From contig NC_066267.1 of the NCBI RefSeq assembly GCF_905404315.1, positions 9,066,501 through 9,130,500 on the forward strand: 64,000 nucleotides of DNA, given 5' to 3'. Positions 41,400-52,085 of the stretch are shown piece after piece. This DNA comes from Leptidea sinapis. Its lineage: Eukaryota; Arthropoda; Insecta; Lepidoptera; Pieridae. A program made the position numbers and the translations under genes. The notes beneath the pieces were generated by a model. The model was not told the DNA's origin. It saw only the letters and a program-made list of their open reading frames with translations, and ran no database searches. The stretch's first letter is position 1, and the number at the start of each line of letters is the position of its first letter.

Positions 41400-43105
41400 T
41401 TTCACTTTTCTTCTTAATGATATAATATTAAGGCTATGACCATTTAAATAAAGGAAGCATTTATGGTTTACTTATGATATTTACAAATAAAAAAAAAAAA
41501 ACAAATTATGTTTTTCGTAACGTACAAGGCTCCAACCCCGCCCGTACGGTGAGCTCAATCCAAATTTTTATTGAATAATATTGAGCCCCTCCTTTATTTT
41601 ATGTTCATCGTAAAGCAACCGATATCTTACAGTCTATGTACAACTTATTACTATTAAAATAATACTATTGTTCCCTACAGAAGATCTAATTCTACTGTTT
41701 TTTGTTTTTTAAATTTTATATTTTTGTTCATTGTTCAATTATTTTTTAAATTTTTTTGTAGTTTTACTTTTCTTCTTAATGATATAATATTAAGGCTATG
41801 ACCATTTAAACAAAGGAAACATTTATGGTTTACTTATGATATTTACAAGTAAAAAAAAATACAAATTATGTTTTTCGTAATGTACAAGGCTCCAACCCTG
41901 CCCGTACGGTGAGCTCCATCCAAATTTATAATGAATAATATTGAGCCCCCCCTTGATTTTATGTTCATCGTAAAGCAACCGATATCTTACAGCCTACGTA
42001 CAACTAATTACTATTAAAATAATACTATTTTTCCCTACAGAAGATCTGATTCTACTGTTTTTTGTTTTTTAAATTTTATATTTTTTTTCATTGTTCAATT
42101 ATTTTTGAAATTTTTTTGTAGTTTTACTTTTCTTCTTAATGATATAATATTAAGGCTAGGACCATTTAAACAAAGGAAACATTTATGTTTTACTTATGAT
42201 ATTTACAAGTAAAAAAAAACACAAATTATGTTTTTCGTAACGTACAAGGCTCCAACCCCGCCCGTACGGTGAGCTCCATCCAAATTTTTAATGAATAATA
42301 TTGAGCCCCCCCCTTGATTTTATGTTCATCGTAAAGCAACTGATATCTTACAGCCTATGTACAACTAATTACTATTAAATAATACTATTTTTCCCTACAG
42401 AAGATCTGATTCTACTGTTTTTTGTTTTTTAAATTTTATATTTTTGTTCATTGTTCAATTATTTTTTAAATTTTTTGTAGTTTCACTTTTCTTCTTAATG
42501 ATATAATATTAAGGCTATGACCATTTAAATAAAGGAAACATTTATGGTTTACTTATGATATTTACAAGTAAAAAAAAAAAAAACAAATTATGTTTTTCGT
42601 AACGTACAAGGCTCCAACCCCGCCCGTACGGTGAGCTCAATCCAAATTTTTATTGAATAATATTGAGCCCCTCCTTTATTTTATGTTCATCGTAAAGCAA
42701 CCGATATCTTACAGTCTATGTACAACTTATTACTATTAAAATAATACTATTGTTCCCTACAGAAGATCTAATTCTACTGTTTTTTGTTTTTTAAATTTTA
42801 TATTTTTGTTCATTGTTCAATTATTTTTTAAATTTTTTTGTAGTTTTACTTTTCTTCTTAATGATATAATATTAAGGCTATGACCATTTAAACAAAGGAA
42901 ACATTTATGGTTTACTTATGATATTTACAAGTAAAAAAAAACACAAATTATGTTTTTCGTAACGTACAAGGCTCCAACCCTGCCCGTACGGTGAGCTCCA
43001 TCCAAATTTATAATGAATAATATTGAGCCCCCCCTTGATTTTATGTTCATCGTAAAGCAACCGATATCTTACAGCCTATGTACAACTTATTACTATTAAA
43101 ATAAT
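41400..43105 (-). repeat. 3-monomer duplication (1081 bp), second copy broken by a LINE
   Basis: A long A-run variant (41488/42570), GAGCTCAATCC, CCCTCCTTTATTTT (41588/42668), ACTATTGTTCCC, and AACCCTGCCCG with AAATTTATAATG (41894/42977) recur 1081-1083 bp apart. The second copy runs into the LINE at 43106. The CTGCCCG/TTTATAATG monomer type appears again at 45580, beyond the LINE. Confidence 0.85.
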
Positions 43106-44985
43106 TTTTTTTTTATTTTTTTATTTATTTGTTTTCAACACTTACATCTAGCTTTACAGGATTATTCCTAATGCGCTAGTGTAACATTCATATTATAAAA
43201 TTAAATTAACATTTAAAATGAGCATAAACTAAAAATAACATACGACACCTTATCTAAATATATACACTTAATCTTATATTATAAAATTAATACTAAAGAA
43301 CCTTATCTAATAATTATTATGCATAACTATCATAACATATAGCCCACATTGCATTCCTTGTGAATTCACTGAGAGTACAACAAAACAGGTCAATCCGCTC
43401 GGACACAATGTTGAGAGTTCCAAGTGCGCGCGCCAGCGGCGCCTTCTCGACCAGGTTGGTGCGCCCGCGTGGCAACGCCAGCAGTGACGGCCTGCGCCTG
43501 CGCCACACGTACCGGTCCGGCACTCGAAGATAAACCTGCCCTAATACGTCCGCATTAAATAACTTGCCTCTTATAATTTTAAAAATATATAGAACAAGCG
43601 CTAATTCCCTTCTAGACCTTATCTCATTGTATCCGACCATACCCAAAACAAATAGTGTAGGGTACATTAATGGGTAAAATGGGTAAACCCCATAAAGCCT
43701 CATGTACAGGAATCTAACAAATTTGTTTTGCACCCGCTCCAACATAAGACTGTATTTAGCCTCATGTGGAGCCCAAATGACTGCGTTACTTTCTAGTTGA
43801 CTCCTTACCAACGCGTTGTATAATGCTGTAATAGCACTTATGTTAGTGAAACCACTAACGGTACGAAGCAAGAAACCCAAATTTCTGTAAGCTTTCTTAC
43901 AACAATGTATAATATGATCACGAAACGAAAGCTCAGTGTTAACCCTGACTCCTAAGTCTCTGACTTCTAAAACTCTCGACATTGGTATCCCCTCCATATT
44001 ATAATTATAATAAATAGGGGCCCGTAATTTAGAGAAAGTGATGACTGAACATTTTGAGCTATTAAACTGTAATAGGTTGTCCTGGCTCCATGTCACTACT
44101 CTATCTATATCCTCTTGCAGCTTCACGCAGTCATTTTCGGCATTCACAGTCAAAGAGAGCTTAAGGTCGTCCGCAAATAACAAGCATTTAGCATCCTGGA
44201 CCACCTGCGGTAGATCGTTTATCATTAAAATAAACTGCAAGGGCCCTAGGTTGCTGCCCTGACTGACACCTGACCTTGTGAAATATGGTTCGGACTTTCG
44301 GCCTTTATATTCCACATATTGCTGCCTATCTCTCATATAACTCGCAAAAAAGTTAAGTAAATGTGGAGTGAACCCGACTGATGCTAACTTTTTGAGCAAT
44401 ACATCGTTATCGACTAAATCAAAGGCTTTTCGAAAATCAAAGTATGCTACATCAGCCTGTCCCCCACCGTCCACTGCTGGAACTATATGAGACATATATC
44501 CGAGAAGATTGCTGGTAGTGCTTCTCGAAGGCCTAAAGCCATGCTGAGACTCTGATAGTTGCGCACTAACTTGAGTATAAATACTACTATGAATGGCGGA
44601 TTCTAATACTTTCGCTGCAGTTGACAACACTGCAACTGGCCTGTACCCCTCAACCTGTGTTCCACCCCCACCTTTCGGCACTGGGACGACTCGGGTCACT
44701 TTCCACTTCTCGGGAAACACAGCTGCCTTCAGGCACAGATTGTATATATGAAGTAACGGCTCGGCCAGGACAGACCCGCAGTCTTTAAATACATAAGGTG
44801 GTATACCATCCGGCCCCGCAGACTTCTTCGGCTTAAGTTTTTTAAGTGCCTGTCTTACCTCGTCTAAGGTCAAGTGGTCTATGTGCACCCGCGCCGCTCC
44901 GTTCACTCCACCCGCTGCCGCTACTGCTGCGCTAACATTCAGTTCAGCTCGTTGTGAACTGTAGACTGAATGGAAATACTTGCCT
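43106..44985 (-). mobile_element. 5'-truncated LINE inserted in the satellite
   Basis: The element interrupts one monomer exactly. Satellite phase continues on both sides, and AATAAT is present at 43100-43105 and 44986-44991 as a 6-bp target duplication (the site is AT-rich, so the length could be off by a base). The 3' end is at low coordinates: a T-rich run from 43106 is the A-rich tail on the minus strand, followed by about 190 bp of 3' UTR. The endonuclease and any ORF1 are missing, as expected from abortive target-primed reverse transcription. The remaining frame is open throughout, so the insertion is probably young. Confidence 0.92.
43317..44985 (-). CDS. LINE reverse transcriptase, partial (N-terminus missing)
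   Basis: An uninterrupted frame runs from the truncation point at 44985 to the stop at 43317, about 555 codons. The first in-frame alternative start is a GTG at 44906, but the frame is open above it (KYFHSVYSSQ), so it is a 5'-truncated ORF2. RT landmarks in order: KKSAGPDGIPPYVFK, GYRPVAVLSTAAKVLE, SQHGFRPSRSTTSNL, the motif A aspartate in YFDFRKAFDLVD, the motif B-type SGVSQGSNLGPLQF and the catalytic box LLFADDLKL. The C-terminal region (WAPHEAKYSLMLERVQNKF) is also present. The domain style is jockey/CR1-like, and I would not name a clade. No frameshifts or stops are seen. It lacks an endonuclease, so it cannot mobilise itself. Confidence 0.88.
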
Positions 44986-45880
44986 AATAATACTATTTTT
45001 CCCTACAGAAGATCTAATTCTACTGTTTTTTGTTTTTTAAATTTTATATTTTTGTTCATTGTTCAATTATTTTTTAAATTTTTTTGTAGTTTTACTTTTC
45101 TTCTTAATGATATAATATTAAGGCTATGACCATATAAACAAAGGAAACATTTATGGTTTACTTATGATATTTACAAGTAAAAAAAAACACAAATTATGTT
45201 TTTCGTAACGTACAAGGCTCCAACCCCGCCCGTACGGTGAGCTCCATCCAAATTTTTATTGAATAATATTGAGCCCCCCCTTGATTTTATGTTCATCGTA
45301 ACGCAACCGATATCTTACAGCCTCTGTACAACTTATTACTATTAAAATAATACTATTTTTCCCTACAGAAGATCTGATTCTACTGTTTTTTGTTTTTTAA
45401 ATTTTATATTTTTTTCATTGTTCAATTACTTTTTAATTTTTTTTTAGTTTTACTTTTCTTCTTAATGATATAATATTAAGGCATGACCATTTAAACAAAG
45501 GAAACATTTATGATTTACTTATGATATTTACAAGTAAAAAAAAACACAAATTATGTTTTTCGTAACGTACAAGGCTCCAACCCTGCCCGTACGGTGAGCT
45601 CCATCCAAATTTATAATGAATAATATTGAGCCCCCCCTTGATTTTATGTTCATCGTAAAGCAACCGATATCTTACAGCCTATGTACAACTAATTACTATT
45701 AAAATAATACTATTTTTCCCTACAGAAGATCTGATTCTACTGTTTTTTGTTTTTTAAATTTTATATTTTTTTTCATTGTTCAATTATTTTTTAAATTTTT
45801 TTTGTAGTTTCACTTTTCTTCTTAATGATATAATATTAAGGCTAGGACCATTTAAATAAAGGAAACATTGATGGTTTACT
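44986..45880 (-). repeat. Satellite array C, ~2.5 monomers after the LINE
   Basis: The array continues in phase and in the same orientation as array B. One monomer has the CTGCCCG/TTTATAATG subtype seen at 41.89 and 42.98 kb. It ends abruptly at 45880 within GGTTTACTT (normally followed by ATGATATTTAC), where it meets a LINE ORF1 fragment. The break is within a monomer, so the array edge is a recombination or insertion junction. Confidence 0.93.
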
Positions 45881-46263
45881 TGGAGCTGTATGTCCCCCGT
45901 TATTGCTTCTTCCTTATTTACCTCTGTTGCTGCCTCTGACACCTTAGCATTCCTGAGCTCTTCTTCGCTCTCTTTAACCAGTCGGTATAGTCTCTTCACG
46001 GCAGCTGTGACGCCGACCTTGATATCCGACTTTATATTTCTCGATTCGCCCAGGTGTGCCATCGCTTTTGAGAGACAGTTTTTAGCCTCTTTTTCTCTTG
46101 GCTCCTTGTTTCCTGCTGGTGTAGAAGTTGAAGGTGAAGCCTTCGCTTTTGCGGTGTCTTGGCTTGTAGCCTGTTCCCAATCATTTATGCTGCGTCTGAC
46201 ACCCGCTATCGTTTTTGAGTCGTCAGTTTTGGAGGCCTTAACTGGCGTCCTGATGCCAAACAT
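45881..46263 (-). pseudogene. LINE ORF1 (gag-like) N-terminal fragment, 3' truncated
   Basis: From an ATG at 46263 the minus strand encodes MFGIRTPVKASKTDD, then a basic, Ser/Thr-rich stretch, then LSKAMAHLGESRNIKSDIKV and RLYRLVKESEEELRNAK, a predicted helical, charged region. I think it resembles the N-terminus of ORF1 proteins of R1/TRAS-type insect LINEs, with moderate certainty. About 127 codons remain. At 45881 the frame runs directly into satellite sequence and stops about 32 codons later (45784), giving a fortuitous chimeric frame. No zinc knuckles, endonuclease or RT follow. LINE insertions usually lose the 5' end, so loss of the 3' part implies a later rearrangement with the satellite. 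Confidence 0.6.
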
Positions 46264-46348
46264 TATTATAAATAAAATAAATATCAATTTTTCAGTACAG
46301 TCAGGTAGGTCGAGTGTCGTCAAGTCGGTCTTATCGTCTACCGGTCTA

Positions 46349-46716
46349 GGGTGATAGTCGCGTCAAACAATAATTGAATACTTAAATGAAATGTGGCCAA
46401 TAAGCCTTAACCTATTGTTATGACTAAGTGCTCAACACCCAATAAGATGTGAGCTGTGGGTTACAGATTGAAGTATTTAAAATGAGGTCTATCAGCGATA
46501 GGGCGATAGCCACGTCAAGAAGCTATAATTAAAACAAGTACTCAATAATCCTTACAATATTTTTATAACTAAGTGCTCAGCACCCAATAAGGTGTGAGCT
46601 GTCGATATCAAGTAAAATATTTAAAATGAGGTCTATCCCCAATAGGGCGATAGCCACGTCAAGAACTATAAGGCAGGTACTCAATAAGTCTTACAATATT
46701 TTTAGAAATTAGTGAT
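46349..46716 (-). repeat. Tandem repeat (~144-152 bp, 2.5 copies) upstream of the ORF1 fragment
   Basis: Copies start at 46349 (GGGTGATAGTCGCGTCAA), 46501 (GGGCGATAGCCACGTCAAG) and 46645 (the same with one difference). Each of the first two contains ACTAAGTGCTCAACACCCAA or its one-base variant, then TGTGAGCTGT and a TTTAAAATGAGGTCTAT end; the third copy is partial. Read on the minus strand, these lie directly 5' of the ORF1 ATG at 46263, where a LINE 5' UTR would be. Tandem promoter-type monomers are known in some LINE 5' UTRs (mouse L1), so this may be a 5' UTR; promoter activity is inference only. Confidence 0.75.
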
Positions 46717-46795
46717 CAATCTTTGCAAAGATATGTTATAATAAAAATGAACGGAAATAAAAAAAAATAAAATTTTTTTCATACCTCACTTTTAC

Positions 46796-47170
46796 CTAAC
46801 TAATAAGTTGCTCAAAATGGTTTCCTTTGACTCCAATCCTTAGTTTGAATAAGAGGTGAGTTTTCTTCCGTGTAAAAATAATATAAAACAAAAATTTTTG
46901 GTACTTCTTTTCATTTTTAGTAATGCATTTCATTGTAGGGATTGATCCTTTCAGCAACAGAGTCCATTGATCCAATAATACAGAATGTAATTTTTTTTGG
47001 AAAATCATTCGGGTCGATTTTCGTCAAAAGTTCAAGAAATTTTGAAAAACTAAATATGCAGTTATTGGTTTTTTATAGATCGAGGGCATGATGCGTTTCA
47101 TGACTTTTCTCTAAGTCCCATAATTTCCAACTTGGCCATCACCGCCCTTCTCATAAAACCAACCTGTATA
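46796..47170 (-). pseudogene. Possible C-terminal end of a Tc1/mariner-family transposase
   Basis: On the minus strand a 70-codon frame ends LLFKLRIGVKGNHFEQLIS before a stop at 46796. The GNHFEQLI-type ending resembles the GGHFEHL ending I know from mariner-superfamily transposases. About 130 bp further 5', MRRAVMAKLEIMGLREK can be read near 47105-47155 in a different frame. No catalytic residues or terminal inverted repeats were found. An unrelated chance frame cannot be excluded. Confidence 0.3.
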
Positions 47171-48261
47171 ATAAACGCTTTGAATGATTTTAACAGTGTC
47201 TTGTATATTTGGGATTTCAAGTCAAATTATATAAAAGATCTCAATTATATTACCCAATCAATATTGAACTGATGTTTTTTTAGTTCTATCTGCTTACATT
47301 ACACTTAATTATGCATAAATTATTCAGTGATTTAAATTTCTAATAGTTGTCTCTCGCCATGACAAGGCGTCGTGCAGACGGTGGGCAATGAATCGACAAT
47401 AATAAACGCAATATATTGAAGCATATTCAATACATTCTAGAAATTTATAGATACGTTGCGAACAAGGTTATTTTCCTTATGAGCAGGTTAATACTTCGCA
47501 TAAACCCTTTATTATTATTTATTACAGCAAGTCGCTGATTATATTACTCTTGGGATCGTATTGTATCGTAAAACTATGTATTGTAAAAATATCCGAACCG
47601 AAGAACTCTCGCTAAGCGCGGTGTGCTTATTACATTCCAGTCTCAGAATTTGTTCAATTATTGTGATCATCTCAGTCATCTCATTTAATATCAGTCATCA
47701 ATAGATGAGCATGGTGCTCAATGAATAGTAGGTGATCACCGAAATCCATTGGATTCATTGAGTTTTTATATAAGCCACTAGTTTTTAAATAAAAATGTCA
47801 ATTTTTTCTGTACTAGATCAGATGTAACAGATCAGACCACTGACCTCCGCTATATACCACTGGACTAGCGACTGTCAAAATGCTTTTGTGCCTGTTTGAT
47901 ATTCGCCATTTTAGGGCTGTTGGCCATGTAGCGAGAGTCTGCGGTAGTAAAACTAATAATGACAGCCTCAGCAAACATCAATAGATGGTGGGGAACTATT
48001 TACAAAAAAGATGTGTACTTTGTTACGTTGATTCTTGAAGTATAAGGAACACGGAAAACGAACAAAATTAAATAAAAAAAATAATTAATTTTTAAAAATA
48101 CTTCAGAGTATGTACGTTCCTTCGCAGCCATTTGTATTATGCGACTAAATTAGTTCTCTGGACGCTCGCGAGTGGCGCTTCAAATAGCCACAAAAAATTT
48201 GCTGTCAAACATATGGAACAGCCTATCCAGTGGCTTACATGGCTACATGGCTTAGACTTAA
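47171..48261. other. AT-rich intergenic stretch, no gene seen
   Basis: No frame above about 60 codons with coding character, no tRNA and no clear repeat. It is compositionally like the other unique-looking spacers. The segment around 47870-47960 is a little GC-richer but shows no motif I recognise. Confidence 0.55.
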
Positions 48262-48520
48262 CCTTAGATAATTTATACGTCTAGATAGAGCTATCTTGCG
48301 GCTAGATAACCGATGAATTCAGGCCAAGTTTAATAGTTTAGTGTGCGTGACAAGCTACGTCTTACACTCGCGATTTGTGTGGCTGTTTGTGTTAGTGTGC
48401 GTGCTTTGCTTCAGCTGTTTACCTTTATTTTGAAATAGAGGTTAACAGCTGTCGTAACTGTTTTTTCGACATAATCACAGCTGTCACAGTTTATCTAGAT
48501 GAGTATAAATGATCTAAGAT
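48262..48520. mobile_element. MITE-like element with ~30-bp terminal inverted repeats
   Basis: The left end (from 48262) reads CCTTAGATAATTTATACGTC then TAGATAGAG. The right end, read on the minus strand from 48520, reads TCTTAGATCATTTATACTCA then TCTAGATAAAC, an imperfect inverted repeat of about 30 bp. The interior has no coding frame and holds GTGTGCGTG twice. A TTAA lies across the left boundary but is not matched on the right, so the target duplication and superfamily are undetermined. Confidence 0.5.
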
Positions 48521-50169
48521 TATTACATACACTTTTAAGTGTATTAATGTTGGAAACCCACTCATGCCAATTATTTTATATAAATTATTTATGTGTTATT
48601 GTAAATTGAACAAAATTATCATTGGATGATTTTTTAACATTGAATTTTGTTAGAATTAAAAATTATATTTTTATAAGAGCTCGGTATTTTGTAGTGCAAT
48701 ATAAATAGTGCCAAAATAAATATTTTAATAACATTTCTTGTAAAACGAACCCCTGTTTATTCTATTTCTATTGTTCGCGATGACATTACTGTTTTTGTGT
48801 GCAACAAAAATAATATTTTAATAATGCACTATTAATAAAACTGTATGCAAATAGTTTCATGATTGTTAAAATCACGGACTAGTAAATAAAGAAGGACTCC
48901 GCGCCGTGATATTAGCAAGTGAAGCACCTTTATGCTAGTGTTTGTGCGGTTAGGGGGTATACCAGATACACAATCTTTTCATTTATTGATTTTACACTTT
49001 TTCACAACGCACGACGGCATTTTTAAAATATTTTATTGCGACGCAAACTGATCTGTCACAGACGATGGCAAATCTCATTTATGGCTCTCTCATGGTTATA
49101 ATGTAATATATTTATATCTATATATAATATATCTAAGGACTTCCTTGTATTCTTAAGATTCCATAATATTAGCGAATATTATTAAGTGTAGTCAAATAAA
49201 AGGGATTTAGATATGAATTTGTCGTAAAAAATACTGAACAGTTTAAAAGACGATACATTCTCTTTTGGGAGGGCGTTGAAATACTTCGCAAATTATGTTC
49301 TTATTTATTTAAATACTAAGACTGAATGCATATTATATTTTATCGTTTTTTATTCAAAACAAGCAGATTTAAAAGCATTTTAAGATCATACATTAAAAGA
49401 CATTTTACGAATCTAGTCATTCAGGTTTTGTCTTTCAAAAGCTGAAAATAAATTTTGATTTGATTTGATTTTGATTTGAGTTAACAAATCACTCATATTG
49501 AATTACTTTGTATTAAAATTTATTTCAGTATGACATCTTCATACTTAAATCTCTTCTTATTTATACGGCGACAAAGAATTAGTCCCTTGGTCAATTATAG
49601 TTCGGAAAATTGTTTAAATAGACAATACAATGAATGTAAGTACACTAGTATTATTATAAATTGTAGTGGAAAATTAAATATAAAAAATTATATGTTGATT
49701 AAGAATGACATCATTAAATATATATACATATTTTTAATATTATTAGATTGATATTATATAATATATATAAACACTGTTGAAATTTCTTTTTGTTATTGAA
49801 GTCTGTATATTTTTGAGGCGAAAGCAAATTAAAAGATCTTGCGTTAATTAAATTTTTATGTAATTAATATTTGGTAATATTAGTACGAGACTTTTGAAGT
49901 TAATTCAGGATCAAATTATCATCATTTATGGCTATTATTCATATCTAGATGACCCGTGCAAATACTAAGCATGCAATAAACGGCCACATCGCAAGATCAA
50001 AAGCTGTAGTGTAGTATTGCGCGTCCTAAACTCGTTTTTGCGAGTTAATATTATAATTAACAATACCATAAATTAGTTCATAAAGCTGTCTTGTTGACAG
50101 CTTGCAATTGCACTTAATTTTTTTTTGTAATTTCTATACAATACTGCAGCAAATTTAAGTCTTCATGTG
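48521..50169. other. AT-rich intergenic stretch, no gene seen
   Basis: No credible coding frame. A block at about 48890-49100 (GGACTCCGCGCCGTGATATT, GCGACGCAAACTGATCTGTC) is GC-richer and gives an impression of an old dispersed repeat, but nothing in the window confirms it. A TTTGA-type microsatellite lies at 49453-49480. The 73-codon frame at 49530 has no recognisable features. Confidence 0.5.
49453..49480 (+). repeat. (TTTGA)n-like microsatellite, possible LINE/SINE tail
   Basis: TTTTGATTTGATTTGATTTT followed by GATTTGAG forms an imperfect pentamer tract after AAAATAAA. Tracts like this commonly end lepidopteran CR1-type elements, so it may be the 3' tail of an otherwise unrecognisable plus-strand retroelement remnant. 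Confidence 0.5.
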
Positions 50170-50659
50170 GGGTATGTTCCGATATGCACTGCGAGCACTG
50201 CACGGTGCTATCTATCACTGTATAAAAATTCGTTCCGTTATGGACTGCCAGTATACTGCCGCAGTACCCTAGGGAAATATGTGACGTCATAAATCGCCGC
50301 CATATTCTACTGTGAGCACTGGCGTTTTCGAGGTATGGTAAAGGTAGGTACTCGCAGTCCTTTGATCACGTGAACAGTCAAAACCACTCGAGTGCCTAAC
50401 GTTTTATAAACAATAGCTACAGTCTTATCCCAAATATTTTTAATTTGACAGTACTCCAACAACAGTTATTTTTTAGTAAACTAGAAAACTTTAATACACT
50501 CATTTGAATGCTGCGTCAAAAAATGCGGCTGACAGTACCTTTACGGGATTGCGTTCCGTTTTAAATAGTAGCCAATATAACTGGCTATAAAGAAACGGCT
50601 TAAACAGTATACTAAGTTGACGTCACACTGTACAGTGGTCTCAGTGCATATACATACCC
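50170..50659. mobile_element. MITE-like element with ~35-bp imperfect terminal inverted repeats
   Basis: The left end from 50170 reads GGGTATGTTCCGATATGCAC then TGCGAGCACTGCACGGTG. The right end, on the minus strand from 50659, reads GGGTATGTATATGCACTGAG then ACCACTGTACAGTG. After allowing a 4-base gap the two match over most of 35 bp. The interior is non-coding and contains GACGTCA on both sides (near 50283 and 50619). No convincing target duplication was found, so the superfamily is unassigned. Confidence 0.55.
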
Positions 50660-50753
50660 ATGGTATTTGAATATTTTTAAAGTTTTGTGACAGCGTTCCC
50701 ATAAACATCATTGTGAAATTATAAATATAACATCCAGCTTGAGAGTTTTAATA

Positions 50754-52085
50754 TACTGTACAGAAAGTGGGTCAGTTTATTACTATTAAAATTTTTTGAG
50801 TAATCCTTTCAAAATGAAAACAAAATAAAATTCAACTTCATTAAAATTTTTGTTGATTGAAATACAAACCAAAAATGAGAAATTAGTAGACAATAACTCA
50901 AATTTTAACAACTTAGAAACATTTGGTTTTGTATTGCATTTCTTGTGCATAAATACATTGCTCCATTTACCATATTCAAATAAAAATATGCCTCTAAACG
51001 CTGAAGATTGTACCAGAATACCAACACTACTGGAAGATGTTCATAGTCAGCAGTATACAGCGAGAACTGCAAATGTGTCGCTCGCAATAGTTCAAACAGT
51101 GCACTGGCGATTTGAAGAAACTTGGTCGAATATTCATAGACCAGGAACAAGTTCCACGACGACGCGGGAGGATCGATATATCATGACAATTTTGACAAAT
51201 CGATTTCAAGGGGCTGTTGAAGTCAAAAACCACATTCAAACGTGCTGGAGGGAGTAACCCGTGTACAGTGTGATGGCGCCTGCATTAAACAAATTTGAAA
51301 AAAAATGCATTTAGACCAGCATATGATCCAAAACTGAAAAAGAAAGGCACCAAAATTCAAGGCTGAGTTACTCTCGAACACATGAATGATAATATACACG
51401 CACAATCGGAGGCAGAGTGTCTGTAGAAGACAGAAGAAGACCAGGAGAGTGCTATAACCAAGTCTGCATTGAAGCGAAAGTGCCCTATGGTTGATGCTCT
51501 AAACACATGTGTGCTGGAATTTCTTCCAAAAGTCGCACCGAACATTTACGTAAATGAGTACCTAAGAAAATTCTTAGTCAATATGGGCGAGAATGCCATC
51601 GATAACGAAGCTAAGCAAGAAAATTCTCGTCCACACTCAACTCGGAGAGTGTTTGTTGTTGAATACCTTAAAGATATCGCTATCAGAAAAAAGGAGTGAT
51701 CATCACGCAGCCCAAACATGAACTTGATCGAGCATGTCTGTAATGAACTAGGACGTCGTGTACTGCAGCAAAATTTCCCCAAAATCAAACTATGTCAACT
51801 GAAAGACTATGCACCAATAAAAGGATGGGAGAATATTCTTCTGCGTCGGCTCAGAAAACTGGTGGGAAGTATGCCAGTCCCTATAACAGCTCTATTAACA
51901 GTTCGTCGTGGCACTACACGAGCATATTTTGCAAAATCTAGTGAAAATTTTTCATTCTTACATATTTTACCTTTGTTCAGAATAAACTTCACAACCTTGA
52001 AATTTTATAAGACTAGCATCAATATTTAAGAAGTTATTGAGGTTTTTGGTACAGACCCGCTTTCTTTTCGGCCTATTGTACATAA
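50754..52085 (+). mobile_element. Degenerate Tc1-like DNA transposon
   Basis: Boundaries are inferred from degenerate terminal repeats: GAAAGTGGGTCAGT near 50763 on the left, and on the right, read on minus, GAAAGCGGGTCTGT near 52063. TGTACA lies near each end (50757 and 52078), and TA flanks both sides, as expected for Tc1/mariner targets. The interior is a transposase pseudogene in one orientation. At about 1.3 kb it is near the usual size of a Tc1-like element, so the copy is almost full length but dead. Confidence 0.75.
50988..52012 (+). pseudogene. Tc1-like transposase, multiply frameshifted
   Basis: From an ATG at 50988 the first frame gives an N-terminal helix-turn-helix region (ARTANVSLAIVQTVHWRFEE), RPGTSSTTTREDRYIMTILT and VEVKNHIQT, and stops at 51257. 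Later frames continue with RRRPGECYNQVCIEAKVPYG (about 51436-51490), an ENSRPHSTRR-like region carrying the decayed second catalytic area (about 51618), SPNMNLIEHVCNELGRRVLQ with the third catalytic-region signature (about 51710-51775), and LRRLRKLVGSMPVPITALL near the C-terminus. Domain order is that of Tc1-type transposases (paired-like DNA binding, then DDE). At least four frame changes or stops separate the parts. Confidence 0.8.

Larger units (their letters stand above)
9896..43105 (-). repeat. Satellite array B, ~92 inverted monomers with higher-order repeats
   Basis: This is the reverse complement of array A: TTGATTTTATGTTCATCG, CAACCGATATCTTACAGCC, CAGAAGATCTAATTCTACTG and GGTTTACTTATGATATTTAC recur every ~360 bp for 33 kb. 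Subtypes are marked by short variants: CCTCCCGTACGG versus CCGCCCGTACGG, TTTTGTTCATTG versus TTTTTTCATTG, TTTGGTATTTTTAC, ACAGACTCTGTCC, and a variable dinucleotide in AAGGNNCCAAC. These subtypes recur in the same order over multi-monomer blocks, giving higher-order repeats. There are no coding frames. The array is interrupted at its right end by a LINE and then continues in phase. Confidence 0.97.

Noticed and set aside
1..43105. CRISPR-like regular spacing of repeats
   Set aside because: The units are ~360 bp and contiguous with no unique spacers; this is a eukaryotic satellite.
45890..46354. 154-codon plus-strand frame opposite the ORF1 fragment
   Set aside because: Composition is that of an antisense reading of a Lys/Glu-rich protein; the minus-strand frame has the ORF1-like sequence.
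50905..51992. Minus-strand frames of 60-81 codons across the Tc1-like element
   Set aside because: The plus strand carries recognisable transposase segments; the minus frames are shadows.
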